A DNA stretch of 64,000 nucleotides, from the NCBI RefSeq assembly GCF_000516555.1, contig NZ_AZSJ01000007.1, forward strand, positions 283,065-347,064, in the 5' to 3' direction. The first letter of the stretch is position 1. Every line of letters starts with the position of its first letter. The notes beneath the pieces are model-generated. The model saw only the letters and a list, made by a program, of their open reading frames with translations. It did no database searches and had not been told where the DNA came from. Position numbers and translations under genes: made by a program. Shown piece by piece: positions 36,542 to 47,858 of this stretch. Source of the DNA: Afipia sp. P52-10 (GTDB lineage: Bacteria > Pseudomonadota > Alphaproteobacteria > Rhizobiales > Xanthobacteraceae).

Positions 36542-37376
36542 TGTGGCAAGCGCCAAGCCAAGATTTCGGCTGGCGCGCGCGGTGCAGGGCTGGGAACGCT
36601 TCGTCGTCCCGACCTTGCTGATCGTTGGTTGGGAAACGTTCGCGCGCTCCGGCATGCTGCCGCCGGCGCTGCTGCCGGCACCAAGCGCGGTGCTGCACGC
36701 GCTCGGCGATTGGGTGTTCGGCTTCGACGAGACCACGCAGACCTATTCGGGGCACTGGCTGCGCGACGCGTTTGCGAGCGCGCTGCGGGTGTTCAGCGGC
36801 TTCGCACTGGCGAGCGCGCTCGGCATCTTGGCGGGCGTGGCGATCGGCTGGTCGCGTCTGTGCGAGAAGACGCTGGAGCCGACGTTGCAGATGTTGCGTC
36901 CGATTCCGCCGGTGTCGTGGATTCCGCTGGCGATCATCTGGTTCGGAATCGCCGATAAGCCGGCGATCTTCCTGGTGTTTCTCGGCGCGTTCTTTCCGGT
37001 GCTGATGAACGCAATCCACGGCGTGAAGACGGTCGATCATAACCTGGTCCGCGCCGGGGCGATGATGGGTGCGAACGGACGGCAGATGCTGACCGATATC
37101 GTGCTGCCCGCAGCATTGCCGTCGATCTTCGCAGGGTTGCGGATCGCGGTCGGCTCGGCCTGGATGCTGACGGTCACTGCCGAGATGGTCGCGGTCAAGA
37201 GCGGGCTCGGCTACGTGTTGTGGGATTCCTACTATTTCCTGCGCTACGACATCGTGCTGGCGTCGATGATCTCGATCGGGCTGCTTGGCTATCTTTCGGA
37301 CCTTGGCATCAAGGCGATCATGGGACGCGCGCTGCGATGGCAGCAGGCGACCACCGTGCAGGGGAGGGCCGGCTGA
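36525..37376 (+). CDS. ABC permease, NitT/TauT family
   Basis: 283 residues, six or so transmembrane helices. PIPPVSWIPLAIIWFG and the coupling loop GAMMGANGRQMLTDIVLPAALPS are characteristic. The start lies 17 nt inside the binding-protein gene, and the stop overlaps the ATPase start (ATGA), so translation is coupled. It is related to, but clearly distinct from, the permease at 31779. Confidence 0.93.
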   Translation: MTSVIDVASAKPRFRLARAVQGWERFVVPTLLIVGWETFARSGMLPPALLPAPSAVLHALGDWVFGFDETTQTYSGHWLRDAFASALRVFSGFALASALGILAGVAIGWSRLCEKTLEPTLQMLRPIPPVSWIPLAIIWFGIADKPAIFLVFLGAFFPVLMNAIHGVKTVDHNLVRAGAMMGANGRQMLTDIVLPAALPSIFAGLRIAVGSAWMLTVTAEMVAVKSGLGYVLWDSYYFLRYDIVLASMISIGLLGYLSDLGIKAIMGRALRWQQATTVQGRAG

Positions 37377-38152
37377 TGGCGGCGATCGAACTTCGCAACA
37401 TCGTCAAGGTATTCGCCGATCCCAAACGTGGGCGTGAATTGCTGACGCTCGACGCCATCAACCTGGATATCGATGCAAACGACTTCGTCTGTCTGCTCGG
37501 GCCGTCCGGCTGCGGGAAATCGACGCTGCTGAACATTATCGCCGGGTTCGAGCAGGCGACGTCGGGCCGCGCGCTGGTCGACGGCAAGCCGGTGGAGAAG
37601 CCAGGCTCGGATCGCGGTGTCGTGTTCCAGCAGCCGACGCTGATGCCGTGGCTGTCGGCGATCGACAACATCGCGTTCCACCTCAAGCTAAAGGGCGTCG
37701 CCAAGGCGGAGCGGCACGAGCGCGCCATGGAGTTCGTCGATTTGGTCGGTTTGCGCGGATTCGAGCATCATCACCCGTCAGAGATGTCCGGCGGCATGAA
37801 CCAGCGCGTCGGCATCGCCCGCGCACTGCTGATGAACCCGCGCGTGATCCTGATGGACGAGCCGTTCGCAGCGCTCGATGCGCAAACCAAGCTGGAGATG
37901 CAGGAGGAACTGGTCTCGATCTGGCAGAAGCGCCGCTGCACCATCGTTTTCGTCACCCACAGCGTCGACGAAGCCCTGGTGCTCGGCAGCAAGATCGTGG
38001 TGATGACGCGCAGGCCCGGGCGCATCCGCGAGGCGGTGAACTTCGACCTGCCGCGTCCGCGCGACATCACCAGTCCGGAGTTCAACGACGCCAAGCGCCA
38101 TATCCTCTCGCTGATCCGCGAGGAGTCGACGCGGCTTGCCAAAGCGTCCTGA
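37376..38152 (+). CDS. ABC importer ATPase, NitT/TauT family
   Basis: 258 residues. Walker A GPSGCGKST, Q-loop FQQPTLMPWLS, signature MSGGMNQR, Walker B VILMDEPFA and switch His FVTHSVDEA, a complete ATPase. The frame is open upstream from 37220 within the permease gene, but ATG 37376 gives the family start MAAIELRNIVKVF. It is third in the six-gene operon, 18 nt before the amidohydrolase. Confidence 0.95.
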   Translation: MAAIELRNIVKVFADPKRGRELLTLDAINLDIDANDFVCLLGPSGCGKSTLLNIIAGFEQATSGRALVDGKPVEKPGSDRGVVFQQPTLMPWLSAIDNIAFHLKLKGVAKAERHERAMEFVDLVGLRGFEHHHPSEMSGGMNQRVGIARALLMNPRVILMDEPFAALDAQTKLEMQEELVSIWQKRRCTIVFVTHSVDEALVLGSKIVVMTRRPGRIREAVNFDLPRPRDITSPEFNDAKRHILSLIREESTRLAKAS

Positions 38153-38170
38153 CAGGAACGAGGCGTGACC

Positions 38171-39565
38171 ATGAGCGATGCAGCTTCCGCGCCGCGCGCG
38201 TGCGATCTTTTGGTGAAGGGCGGAGTGCTCCTGACGCTGGATGGAGCCGACCGGATCATTGCCGACGGCGCGGTGGCGATCGACGAGGGCCGCATCGTCG
38301 ATCTCGGCGATTGCGGCGCGGTCGCGCCTCGCTGGCTGCCCGCGCGCACGCTCGATGCCCGCGAGCGTCTGGTGATGCCGGGCCTCGTCAATGTCCACAA
38401 CCATACGCCGCTCATGATCACGCGCGGCATGATCGAGGACCTCGGCTTCGCGCCGATGTTCACGGCCGGTATCCCGCAAGGACATCGCTTGAGCGAGATG
38501 GAAGCGGCGGCGCTGTCGCGGCTTGGCGTTTACGAAATGCTGCGCACGGGATCGACGACTATTGTCGATTTCTATCGCTATCCGGAAGCGCTGGCGCAGG
38601 CGCATGCCGAACTCGGTACGCGGGCCGTGATCGCCGGCCGCATCCATGATGCCGATCCGGAGGCGCTGACGCAGAAGCGTTACGACTATTCGGCCGCAGC
38701 CGGCGCCCAGAGCGTGGCCGAGAACGTGGCGCTGGTGGAGCGCTGGCAAGGCCATGACAACGGCCGCATCCGTTGCGATTTCGCCCCGCATGCGCCGGAC
38801 ACCTGCTCGGACGGATTGCTGCGCGAGGTAACCGATCTGGTCGCTCGCCACGGCGGCAACGTTCACACCCATGTCTGCCAGAGCCCGATCGAGGTGGCGC
38901 AGACCCGCAACCGCAGCGGACGCTCGCCAGTCGAGGTGCTGGATGCCGCGGGGCTGCTCAACGAACGGCTGATCGCGGCGCACTGCATCCACGTCACCGC
39001 GGGGGATGAAGCCGCACTTGGCCACGCCCGCGCGACGGTGGCCTACACGCCGATCGGCAACGCCAAGACCGGACGGATCGCGCCGGTTGCCTCGATCGCG
39101 CGCCACGGTGCCCGCATCGCGCTGTGTACCGATACGTTCTCCGGCGACATGTTCGAGGCGATGCGTTGGGCGGTGGCGATGCAGCGCATCCGCGGCGAGA
39201 CCGAAGGACTGAGCGCACGCGCTGCCATTCGCTGGGCGACGCAAGGCGGCGCCGCCGCGCTCGGGCTCGGCGACGAGATCGGTTCGCTCGCAATCGGCAA
39301 GAAGGCCGATCTCGTGCTGCTGGACCTGTCCGAGCCGACCTTCGCGCCGGTGATCGACGGGTTCGGCGCGCTGGTGTGGTCCGGCAACGGCAACAATGTG
39401 CGGACCGTCGTTGTCGATGGCCGGATCATCATGGAAGACGGCCATCTCACCCGCGCCGATGGTCCCGAACTGGTGCGCGAGGCGCAGAAGGTCGCCGAAA
39501 GCCTGTGGGCGCGGCACAACGTTGCGCCGGTGCGCCAGGCCGGGCGCTTGGCGGCTTCGGCATGA
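38171..39565 (+). CDS. metal-dependent amidohydrolase (deaminase/chlorohydrolase family)
   Basis: 464 residues. The amidohydrolase (beta/alpha)8 barrel shows the first metal ligands H-x-H in NVHNHTP (H76, H78), GNVHTHVCQS, the later His in AAHCIHV and the Asp in CTDTFSGD. The order corresponds to the single-metal TRZ/ATZ and SAH/cytosine/guanine deaminase group, so deamination or hydrolytic removal of a leaving group from a heterocycle is likely. GAGG with 7-nt spacing favours ATG 38171 over GTG 38165. Its stop overlaps the start of the decarboxylase-like gene. Substrate unknown. Confidence 0.9.
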   Translation: MSDAASAPRACDLLVKGGVLLTLDGADRIIADGAVAIDEGRIVDLGDCGAVAPRWLPARTLDARERLVMPGLVNVHNHTPLMITRGMIEDLGFAPMFTAGIPQGHRLSEMEAAALSRLGVYEMLRTGSTTIVDFYRYPEALAQAHAELGTRAVIAGRIHDADPEALTQKRYDYSAAAGAQSVAENVALVERWQGHDNGRIRCDFAPHAPDTCSDGLLREVTDLVARHGGNVHTHVCQSPIEVAQTRNRSGRSPVEVLDAAGLLNERLIAAHCIHVTAGDEAALGHARATVAYTPIGNAKTGRIAPVASIARHGARIALCTDTFSGDMFEAMRWAVAMQRIRGETEGLSARAAIRWATQGGAAALGLGDEIGSLAIGKKADLVLLDLSEPTFAPVIDGFGALVWSGNGNNVRTVVVDGRIIMEDGHLTRADGPELVREAQKVAESLWARHNVAPVRQAGRLAASA

Positions 39566-40302
39566 GCGCAATGCGCAAGCGTCTCGGCATGATCACGCCG
39601 TCCTCCAACTCGGTGCTGGAGCCGGTCACCTGCGCGATGCTGGCGGATGTCGCCGGCGTTGCCGCGCATTTCTCGCGCTTCCGCGTCACCGAGATCGCGC
39701 TCGATGCCGCAGCCCTCGATCAGTTCGATCCATCGGTGATGCTGCCGGCGGCGGACCTTTTGGCGGATGCCAAGGTCAATGCCATCGCCTGGAACGGCAC
39801 CTCGGCGAGCTGGCTCGGGATCGACCGCGACATCAGCCTGTGTGCGGCGATCAGCGCGCGGACGGAAGCGGCGGCGACCACATCGACGCTCGCCTGCATC
39901 GATGCGGTGCGGGCATTGGACGCAAGGCGTGTCGGCTTCGTCACGCCGTATCGTGACGATGTCCAGCAGCGCATCGGCGAGGTCTGGCAGCAGGCGGGCG
40001 TCGTCTGCCATGCGGAGCGCCATCTCGGTTTGCGCGACAACTTCTCGTTCGGCGAGGTCGAGCCCGCAACGATCGCCGCGATGATCCGGGCGGTTGCCGC
40101 CGAAGGGGCGGATGCGGTGGTCGTTCTCTGCACCAACCTCGATGGTGCAGCGGTGGCCGCATCACTCGAAACGGAACTGGACATCGCCGTGCTGGATTCG
40201 GTTGCAGTGACGCTGTGGCGAACGATGGCGCTGGCGGGCGCGGACCCGCGCGGCCTGTCGGAATGGGGCCGGGTGTTCCGGACACCGGCGCGGACGCATT
40301 GA
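39562..40302 (+). CDS. arylmalonate decarboxylase / maleate isomerase-like protein (Asp/Glu racemase superfamily)
   Basis: 246 residues. The N-terminal RLGMITPSSNSVLEP is typical of maleate isomerase/AMDase. The first active-site segment reads NGTSASW (residues 78-84) with Gly where racemases and isomerases have Cys, the Tyr of TPYRDDV is at 130, and the second Cys is present in VLCTNLDG (C190). The set Gly-Thr-Ser, Tyr and one late Cys is that of arylmalonate decarboxylase, a single-cysteine enzyme. Decarboxylation of a malonate-like or ureido acid is therefore more likely than racemisation. ATGA overlap with the amidohydrolase; an 18-bp tandem duplication begins at its stop. Confidence 0.82.
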   Translation: MSAMRKRLGMITPSSNSVLEPVTCAMLADVAGVAAHFSRFRVTEIALDAAALDQFDPSVMLPAADLLADAKVNAIAWNGTSASWLGIDRDISLCAAISARTEAAATTSTLACIDAVRALDARRVGFVTPYRDDVQQRIGEVWQQAGVVCHAERHLGLRDNFSFGEVEPATIAAMIRAVAAEGADAVVVLCTNLDGAAVAASLETELDIAVLDSVAVTLWRTMALAGADPRGLSEWGRVFRTPARTH

Positions 40303-40328
40303 CGGAGGTAGACGCATTGACGGAGGTA
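40293..40328 (+). repeat. perfect 18-bp tandem duplication carrying stop codon and ribosome site
   Basis: Two identical, adjacent copies of GACGCATTGACGGAGGTA at 40293-40310 and 40311-40328. The first copy contains the TGA of the decarboxylase-like gene; each copy contains a GGAGG. Because 18 is a multiple of three, the dihydropyrimidinase frame passes through both copies, giving a TTG start (40317) served by the first GGAGG and the GTG start (40332) served by the second. Confidence 0.95.
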
Positions 40329-40331
40329 TCG

Positions 40332-41741
40332 GTGACGCGATTTGACCTTGCCATTCGCGGCGGAACGATTGTCACGGCGAGCGACGAATTCCGGGCCGAC
40401 ATCGGCATTCGCGACGGCCGCATCGTCGCCATCGCCGATGGCATCGAGGGCGCCGCGCGCGAGATCGACGCCACCGGCCTGCTGGCGCTGCCGGGCGGGA
40501 TCGACAGCCACGTCCATATCTCGCAGCCCTCCGGCCCCGACGTGCTGATGGCCGATGACTTCGCTTCGGCGACACGCGCGGCGGCTGCGGGCGGCAATAC
40601 GATGGTGCTGCCGTTCGCGCTGCAGGAGAAGGGCACCTCGCTGCGGGCCTGTGTCGAGGCCTATCGCAAGCTTGCGGAGGGCGAGTGTTACATTGACGCG
40701 GCGTTCCACCTGATCATCACCGATCCGACCGCGGTGGTGCTGGGGCAGGAGCTGCCGGCACTGGTCAAGGACGGCTACACCTCGTTCAAGGTGTTCATGA
40801 CCTACGACGATCTGGTGCTCAGCGACCGCGAGTTGCTCGAGGTGTTTGATGTGGCGCGGCGCGAGGAAGCGCTGGTGATGGTGCATTGCGAGGGCTACGA
40901 CGCCATCCGCTATCTCACCATCAAGCTGGAGCGCGAGGGGCACATCGCGCCATACTTCCATGGCGCGTCGCGGCCGCAGGCGGTCGAGCGCGAGGCGACG
41001 CATCGCGCCATCAGCCATTCCGAGATCGTCGGCGTGCCGATCATGATCGTGCATGTGTCCGGCCGCGAAGCGATGGAGCAGGTGCGCTGGGCGCAGCAGC
41101 GTGGACTGCCGGTGCATGCGGAGACCTGTCCGCAGTACATCACGTTGACCGCCGACGACATGAAGGGGCTCAACATGGACATGAGCGGGGCGAAGTATGT
41201 CTGTTCGCCGCCGCCGCGCGATGCCGAAAGCCAGCAGGCGATCTGGGAGGGGATCACCACCGGCGTCTTCCAGACGTTCTCGTCCGATCACTGCCCGTTC
41301 CGCTATGACGACCCGCAAGGCAAGCTGACGCCGAATGCGCGGACCTCGTTTCGCTGGGTGCCGAACGGCATTCCGAGCGTCGAGACGAGGCTGCCGATCT
41401 TCTTCTCGGAGGGCGTGTCGAAGGGGCGGATTTCGCTACAGAAGTTTGTCGAACTGACCTCGACCAATCATGCACGGCTCTATGGCCTCTATCCACGCAA
41501 GGGTTCGATCGGGATCGGCTTCGATGCCGACATCACGCTGTGGGACCCGGCGCTGACGAAGCCGATCCGGCAGGCCGAACTGCACCACGGCTCCGACTAC
41601 ACGCCGTGGGAGGGCTTCGAGGTGACCGGCTGGCCGGTGATGACCATCGCGCGCGGACAGGTGGTGTGCGAGCGTGGCGAGATCGTCGGCGCCAAAGGCG
41701 CAGGCGAAGTGCTCAGCCGCGGCAAGTCGGGGGTGATTTGA
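40332..41741 (+). CDS. dihydropyrimidinase / D-hydantoinase family hydrolase
   Basis: 469 residues. Binuclear cyclic-amidohydrolase motifs: H-x-H in DSHVHISQP (H60, H62), the carboxylated Lys in SFKVFMTY (K153), His in MVHCEGYD (H185) and IVHVSGREA (H241), and Asp in SSDHCPF (D319). It opens cyclic ureides or imides (dihydropyrimidines, hydantoins) to N-carbamoyl acids. GGAGG lies 5 nt before GTG 40332; TTG 40317 is an in-frame alternative. It is the last gene of the six-gene operon. No N-carbamoyl hydrolase is in the window, so the product may feed another pathway or the substrate may differ. Confidence 0.93.
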   Translation: MTRFDLAIRGGTIVTASDEFRADIGIRDGRIVAIADGIEGAAREIDATGLLALPGGIDSHVHISQPSGPDVLMADDFASATRAAAAGGNTMVLPFALQEKGTSLRACVEAYRKLAEGECYIDAAFHLIITDPTAVVLGQELPALVKDGYTSFKVFMTYDDLVLSDRELLEVFDVARREEALVMVHCEGYDAIRYLTIKLEREGHIAPYFHGASRPQAVEREATHRAISHSEIVGVPIMIVHVSGREAMEQVRWAQQRGLPVHAETCPQYITLTADDMKGLNMDMSGAKYVCSPPPRDAESQQAIWEGITTGVFQTFSSDHCPFRYDDPQGKLTPNARTSFRWVPNGIPSVETRLPIFFSEGVSKGRISLQKFVELTSTNHARLYGLYPRKGSIGIGFDADITLWDPALTKPIRQAELHHGSDYTPWEGFEVTGWPVMTIARGQVVCERGEIVGAKGAGEVLSRGKSGVI

Positions 41742-41769
41742 GGGGGGTGCGAAGAGGAAGAGGGTGTTG

Positions 41770-41787
41770 CACGCGCTTTAGCGCGTG
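41770..41787 (+). terminator. hairpin after the dihydropyrimidinase operon
   Basis: CACGCGC (41770-41776), loop TTTA, GCGCGTG (41781-41787), a perfect 7-bp stem 28 nt after the stop. No T-tract follows, so its action would be weak; the stem at 41825 is the stronger stop. Confidence 0.45.
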
Positions 41788-41824
41788 GGACTAACGTGTA
41801 CGAGGCGTACGTCCAGCGAATGCG

Positions 41825-41856
41825 AATAAGCCCCACGCTGATGCTCGGGGCTTATT
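41825..41856. terminator. bidirectional terminator between the dihydropyrimidinase operon and the 57-residue gene
   Basis: AATAAGCCCC (41825-41834) pairs perfectly with GGGGCTTATT (41847-41856) over a 12-nt loop. It lies 84 nt after one stop codon and 15 nt after the other. Confidence 0.75.
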
Positions 41857-41870
41857 GTGAGTTCGATGCG

Positions 41871-42044
41871 TCAATCTTCTTTGCGAACGCCCTTGAATGG
41901 CGCTCCATCCTTCTTTCCATCCATGAACTTTCCTGTGTCTGCGTCACGCTTGATCCAGGTCTCAGTCTTTGGATTGTAGACCTGAGACCGATCTCGCACT
42001 GCGCCGTTGCGGTGACCGTCGCCTTTAGGAGGATTGGTTGCCAT
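41871..42044 (-). CDS. 57-residue hydrophilic basic protein, conserved in bradyrhizobia
   Basis: MATNPPKGDGHRNGAVRDR, then YNPKTETWIKRDADTG and KDGAPFKGVRKED. It is Lys/Arg/Asp-rich with no hydrophobic core, suggestive of a disordered or nucleic-acid-associated protein. GGAGAG lies 5 nt before the ATG, and a strong terminator follows. I recall closely similar proteins in Bradyrhizobium and Rhodopseudomonas. An opposite-strand 104-codon frame over the same DNA is Cys/Ile-rich and rejected. It lies downstream of nrdJ on the same strand, separated by a long hairpin. Confidence 0.8.
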   Translation of the reverse strand: MATNPPKGDGHRNGAVRDRSQVYNPKTETWIKRDADTGKFMDGKKDGAPFKGVRKED

Positions 42045-42071
42045 CGCTACTCTCCATTTGTCTATTTTCAG

Positions 42072-42108
42072 ACCTCAGTCGTCTGCTCCAATCGCAGACG
42101 ACTGAGGT
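42072..42108 (-). terminator. 15-bp hairpin directly after nrdJ
   Basis: ACCTCAGTCGTCTGC (42072-42086) pairs perfectly with GCAGACGACTGAGGT (42094-42108) across a 7-nt loop. It begins 6 nt after the nrdJ stop on the minus strand. The following sequence TCTGAAAATAG has no clear T-tract, so it may stabilise the nrdJ mRNA 3' end or terminate with Rho. Confidence 0.6.
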
Positions 42109-42114
42109 AGCGTC

Positions 42115-45843
<3,729 letters not shown>

Positions 45844-46411
45844 CGGTGTCATGCCCCGTCTCTTGCCGGCGATCCATCCCTCCCCGGGAAGATAACCGGT
45901 GATTTCTCATTCGCGATCCCGCGCCACCCATGCCGTCAGGCACACGTGGGAGGTGGATCGCGGCTCTGCCAGGTGGAAATCCCGGCTCTGTCAACGCCCC
46001 AACTGTTTTTGAGCCTATCGTGCCTGGCCGGGCTTGCCGCCCGCCGGCATCTGGCCTTGTTCCGCGCAGGCCGGGAGCCCGGGTCCGAATGGGACAGACA
46101 CGTCCTCATCCGCTGCCTCGACCGGCGGCGGAGTGGGTGGGTGCAGACCCGTTTCAGGAGAGCGCCCGGCGAACCGCAAACCACTCGCGCCGAACAGGTC
46201 AAACTTTAGGACCAAGCCATCGCGCCCGTCAAGCAATAGTGCGAGTTCCTGAATCAAATACTAAATATGGTGGAAAGAGGGGAAAACCAAGGGGCTCAGC
46301 CGCGCCTCGATGGGCGCCAACTATCGGTGAGTCCTCATGGATTCGGAAGCCAGAAAATTTGCTTCAAGGTCTGTGAATTTCAGCTGCGCCCGCTCTTCAC
46401 AGGGGAAGTTT
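45844..46411. other. region between nrdJ and the MscS-type channel gene
   Basis: 568 nt. It must contain the nrdJ promoter and the end of the mechanosensitive-channel transcript. The only frame with balanced composition is an 80-codon minus-strand ORF (46015-46257) starting with TTG and lacking a ribosome site; it is not supported. No B12-box or NrdR-box was recognised. 46205-46330 is relatively AT-rich. Confidence 0.5.
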
Positions 46412-47593
46412 TTATTCGGCCGAAGGGGTTGTCTTTTCGACGACTCGGTCGCGGCGGCCGGTTTCGGTTCGGGAACCACCATTCGGACCGCCAGTGTGCT
46501 CCGGAATCGGGCTGGCGGTGCGACTCGGCAACCAGATGTCGGCCCGGTCCCGGGGCAGGGCTTCCGGCAGGTCCGTCTGCAGGAAGGCCAGGAGTTTTTC
46601 CCGCACCTCGCAGCGGAGATCCCACGCGGCCGAGGCATTGCGGGCGCTCACCAGGGCGCGCAACTCGACCGTTCGCGAATTGGTATCGACCACCTGCAGA
46701 TTCACCACAGCGCCGTCCCACAGCTTCGATTCGCTGAGAATGCTTGTGAGGCGCGAGCGGATGCGAGCCACATCGGCCGCGTAGTCCACATGCAGGATCA
46801 CCGAGCCGATCAGCGACGCGGTTTCCCGCGTCCAGTTCTGGAACGGTTTCTCGATGAAATAGGTCAGCGGAACCACCAGCCGCCGCCAGTCCCACAGGCG
46901 GACCACGACATAGGTGGAGGCGATCTCCTCGACCCAGCCCCACTCGTTTTCGACGATCACCGCATCCTCGATGCGGATCGGCTGGGTGATCGCGATCTGC
47001 ACCCCAGCGATCAGGTTGCCGAGCACGGGCCTCGCCGCCAGGCCGAGCACCAGGCCGGCGGCACCGGCCGAGGCGAACAGGCTGACACCGTACTGACGGA
47101 CCGAATCGAACGTCATGAGGGCGGTCGAGACCGTGACAATGACGATGAGCGTATCCATCACACGCTTGAGGACGCGAACCTGCGTAACGTGTTTGCGCGC
47201 AAGCAGGTTGTCCTCGACGTCGACACGAAAGCGCTGCAGGTAGCGTCCGGCAGCCATGTCCACGGTCCGAACGGCGATCCAGCCGATCAGCGCGATACAG
47301 GCGACCACCATTGCCTGCGTCAGCCCCGATCGTAGCGGGGCGTTCAACGGTGCCAGCGGCATCACCAGGGCGACGGCGGCTAGGCAGAAGGCGAGGCGGC
47401 TCGGCTCCCGCGTCCGCTTCAGGATGATCAGCCACAGCGAGGGCTTGGCGCCGATGGTACGGCGGATCATCCATACCAGCAGCCGGTGTACGCTCAGCGC
47501 TGCGACAATCGCCAGCGCAACGAGAACCAGCCCGACGATCCACGTCGGAACCCAATCCAGCGCGATGACGATGTCGTCCCAGAAATCACCCAT
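46412..47593 (-). CDS. MscS-type mechanosensitive channel family protein
   Basis: 393 residues. Four to five transmembrane helices lie in the first 190 residues; the pore-lining helix and MscS beta-domain are SAGAAGLVLGLAARPVLGNL followed by QIAITQPIRIEDAVIVENEWGWVEEI, with the family's typical YFIEKPFQNWTR after it. A cytoplasmic alpha/beta domain and a short basic tail follow. It is larger than MscS (286 residues) and similar to alphaproteobacterial mid-size homologues. ATG 47593 has GGAG 14 nt upstream, so the ribosome site is weak. It opens under membrane tension in hypo-osmotic shock. Confidence 0.92.
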   Translation of the reverse strand: MGDFWDDIVIALDWVPTWIVGLVLVALAIVAALSVHRLLVWMIRRTIGAKPSLWLIILKRTREPSRLAFCLAAVALVMPLAPLNAPLRSGLTQAMVVACIALIGWIAVRTVDMAAGRYLQRFRVDVEDNLLARKHVTQVRVLKRVMDTLIVIVTVSTALMTFDSVRQYGVSLFASAGAAGLVLGLAARPVLGNLIAGVQIAITQPIRIEDAVIVENEWGWVEEIASTYVVVRLWDWRRLVVPLTYFIEKPFQNWTRETASLIGSVILHVDYAADVARIRSRLTSILSESKLWDGAVVNLQVVDTNSRTVELRALVSARNASAAWDLRCEVREKLLAFLQTDLPEALPRDRADIWLPSRTASPIPEHTGGPNGGSRTETGRRDRVVEKTTPSAE

Positions 47594-47683
47594 TGCGGTT
47601 CCATCTCCCGCGAGGCCCACAGAGAGTGGCTAACGCTTGGTGCGGCAAAGGGATCGCCGCAGCATGCAATTGGTGATGGTGGC

Positions 47684-47743
47684 GACCGATACTTGGACCG
47701 GTACTTGGACCGGTACTTGGACCGATACATGGACCGATACCCG
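47684..47743. repeat. 12-bp tandem repeat, five units
   Basis: Five head-to-tail units of GACCGRTACTTG: GACCGATACTTG, two identical GACCGGTACTTG, GACCGATACATG and GACCGATACCCG. The array lies in the 265-nt gap between the divergent mscS and EamA genes. One frame would read a (DRYL)n peptide, but no ribosome site supports translation. Confidence 0.95.
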
Positions 47744-47858
47744 GGCCTGCCGGTCCGCTGAAATCCTGGCACACCGCGATTTATGCTCGCATTTGGGCTG
47801 CTCTGGTGCCTAATTCTTCATCGCTGCTGCTTGCCGATTCCCTCCAGCCCTTTTTGCG

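Noticed and set aside
41796..42110. 104-codon plus-strand ORF
   Set aside because: Overlaps a terminator and the 57-residue minus-strand gene, which has the better ribosome site, composition and recognised relatives.
46015..46257. 80-codon minus-strand ORF between nrdJ and the MscS-type gene
   Set aside because: Composition is fairly balanced, but it starts with TTG, has no ribosome site and matches no family I know.
45844..46260. Cobalamin riboswitch or NrdR box upstream of the B12-dependent reductase
   Set aside because: No B12-box-like core and no paired NrdR-type palindromes were found by eye.
47684..47743. Possible CRISPR array
   Set aside because: 12-bp units are directly adjacent without spacers; it is a minisatellite.
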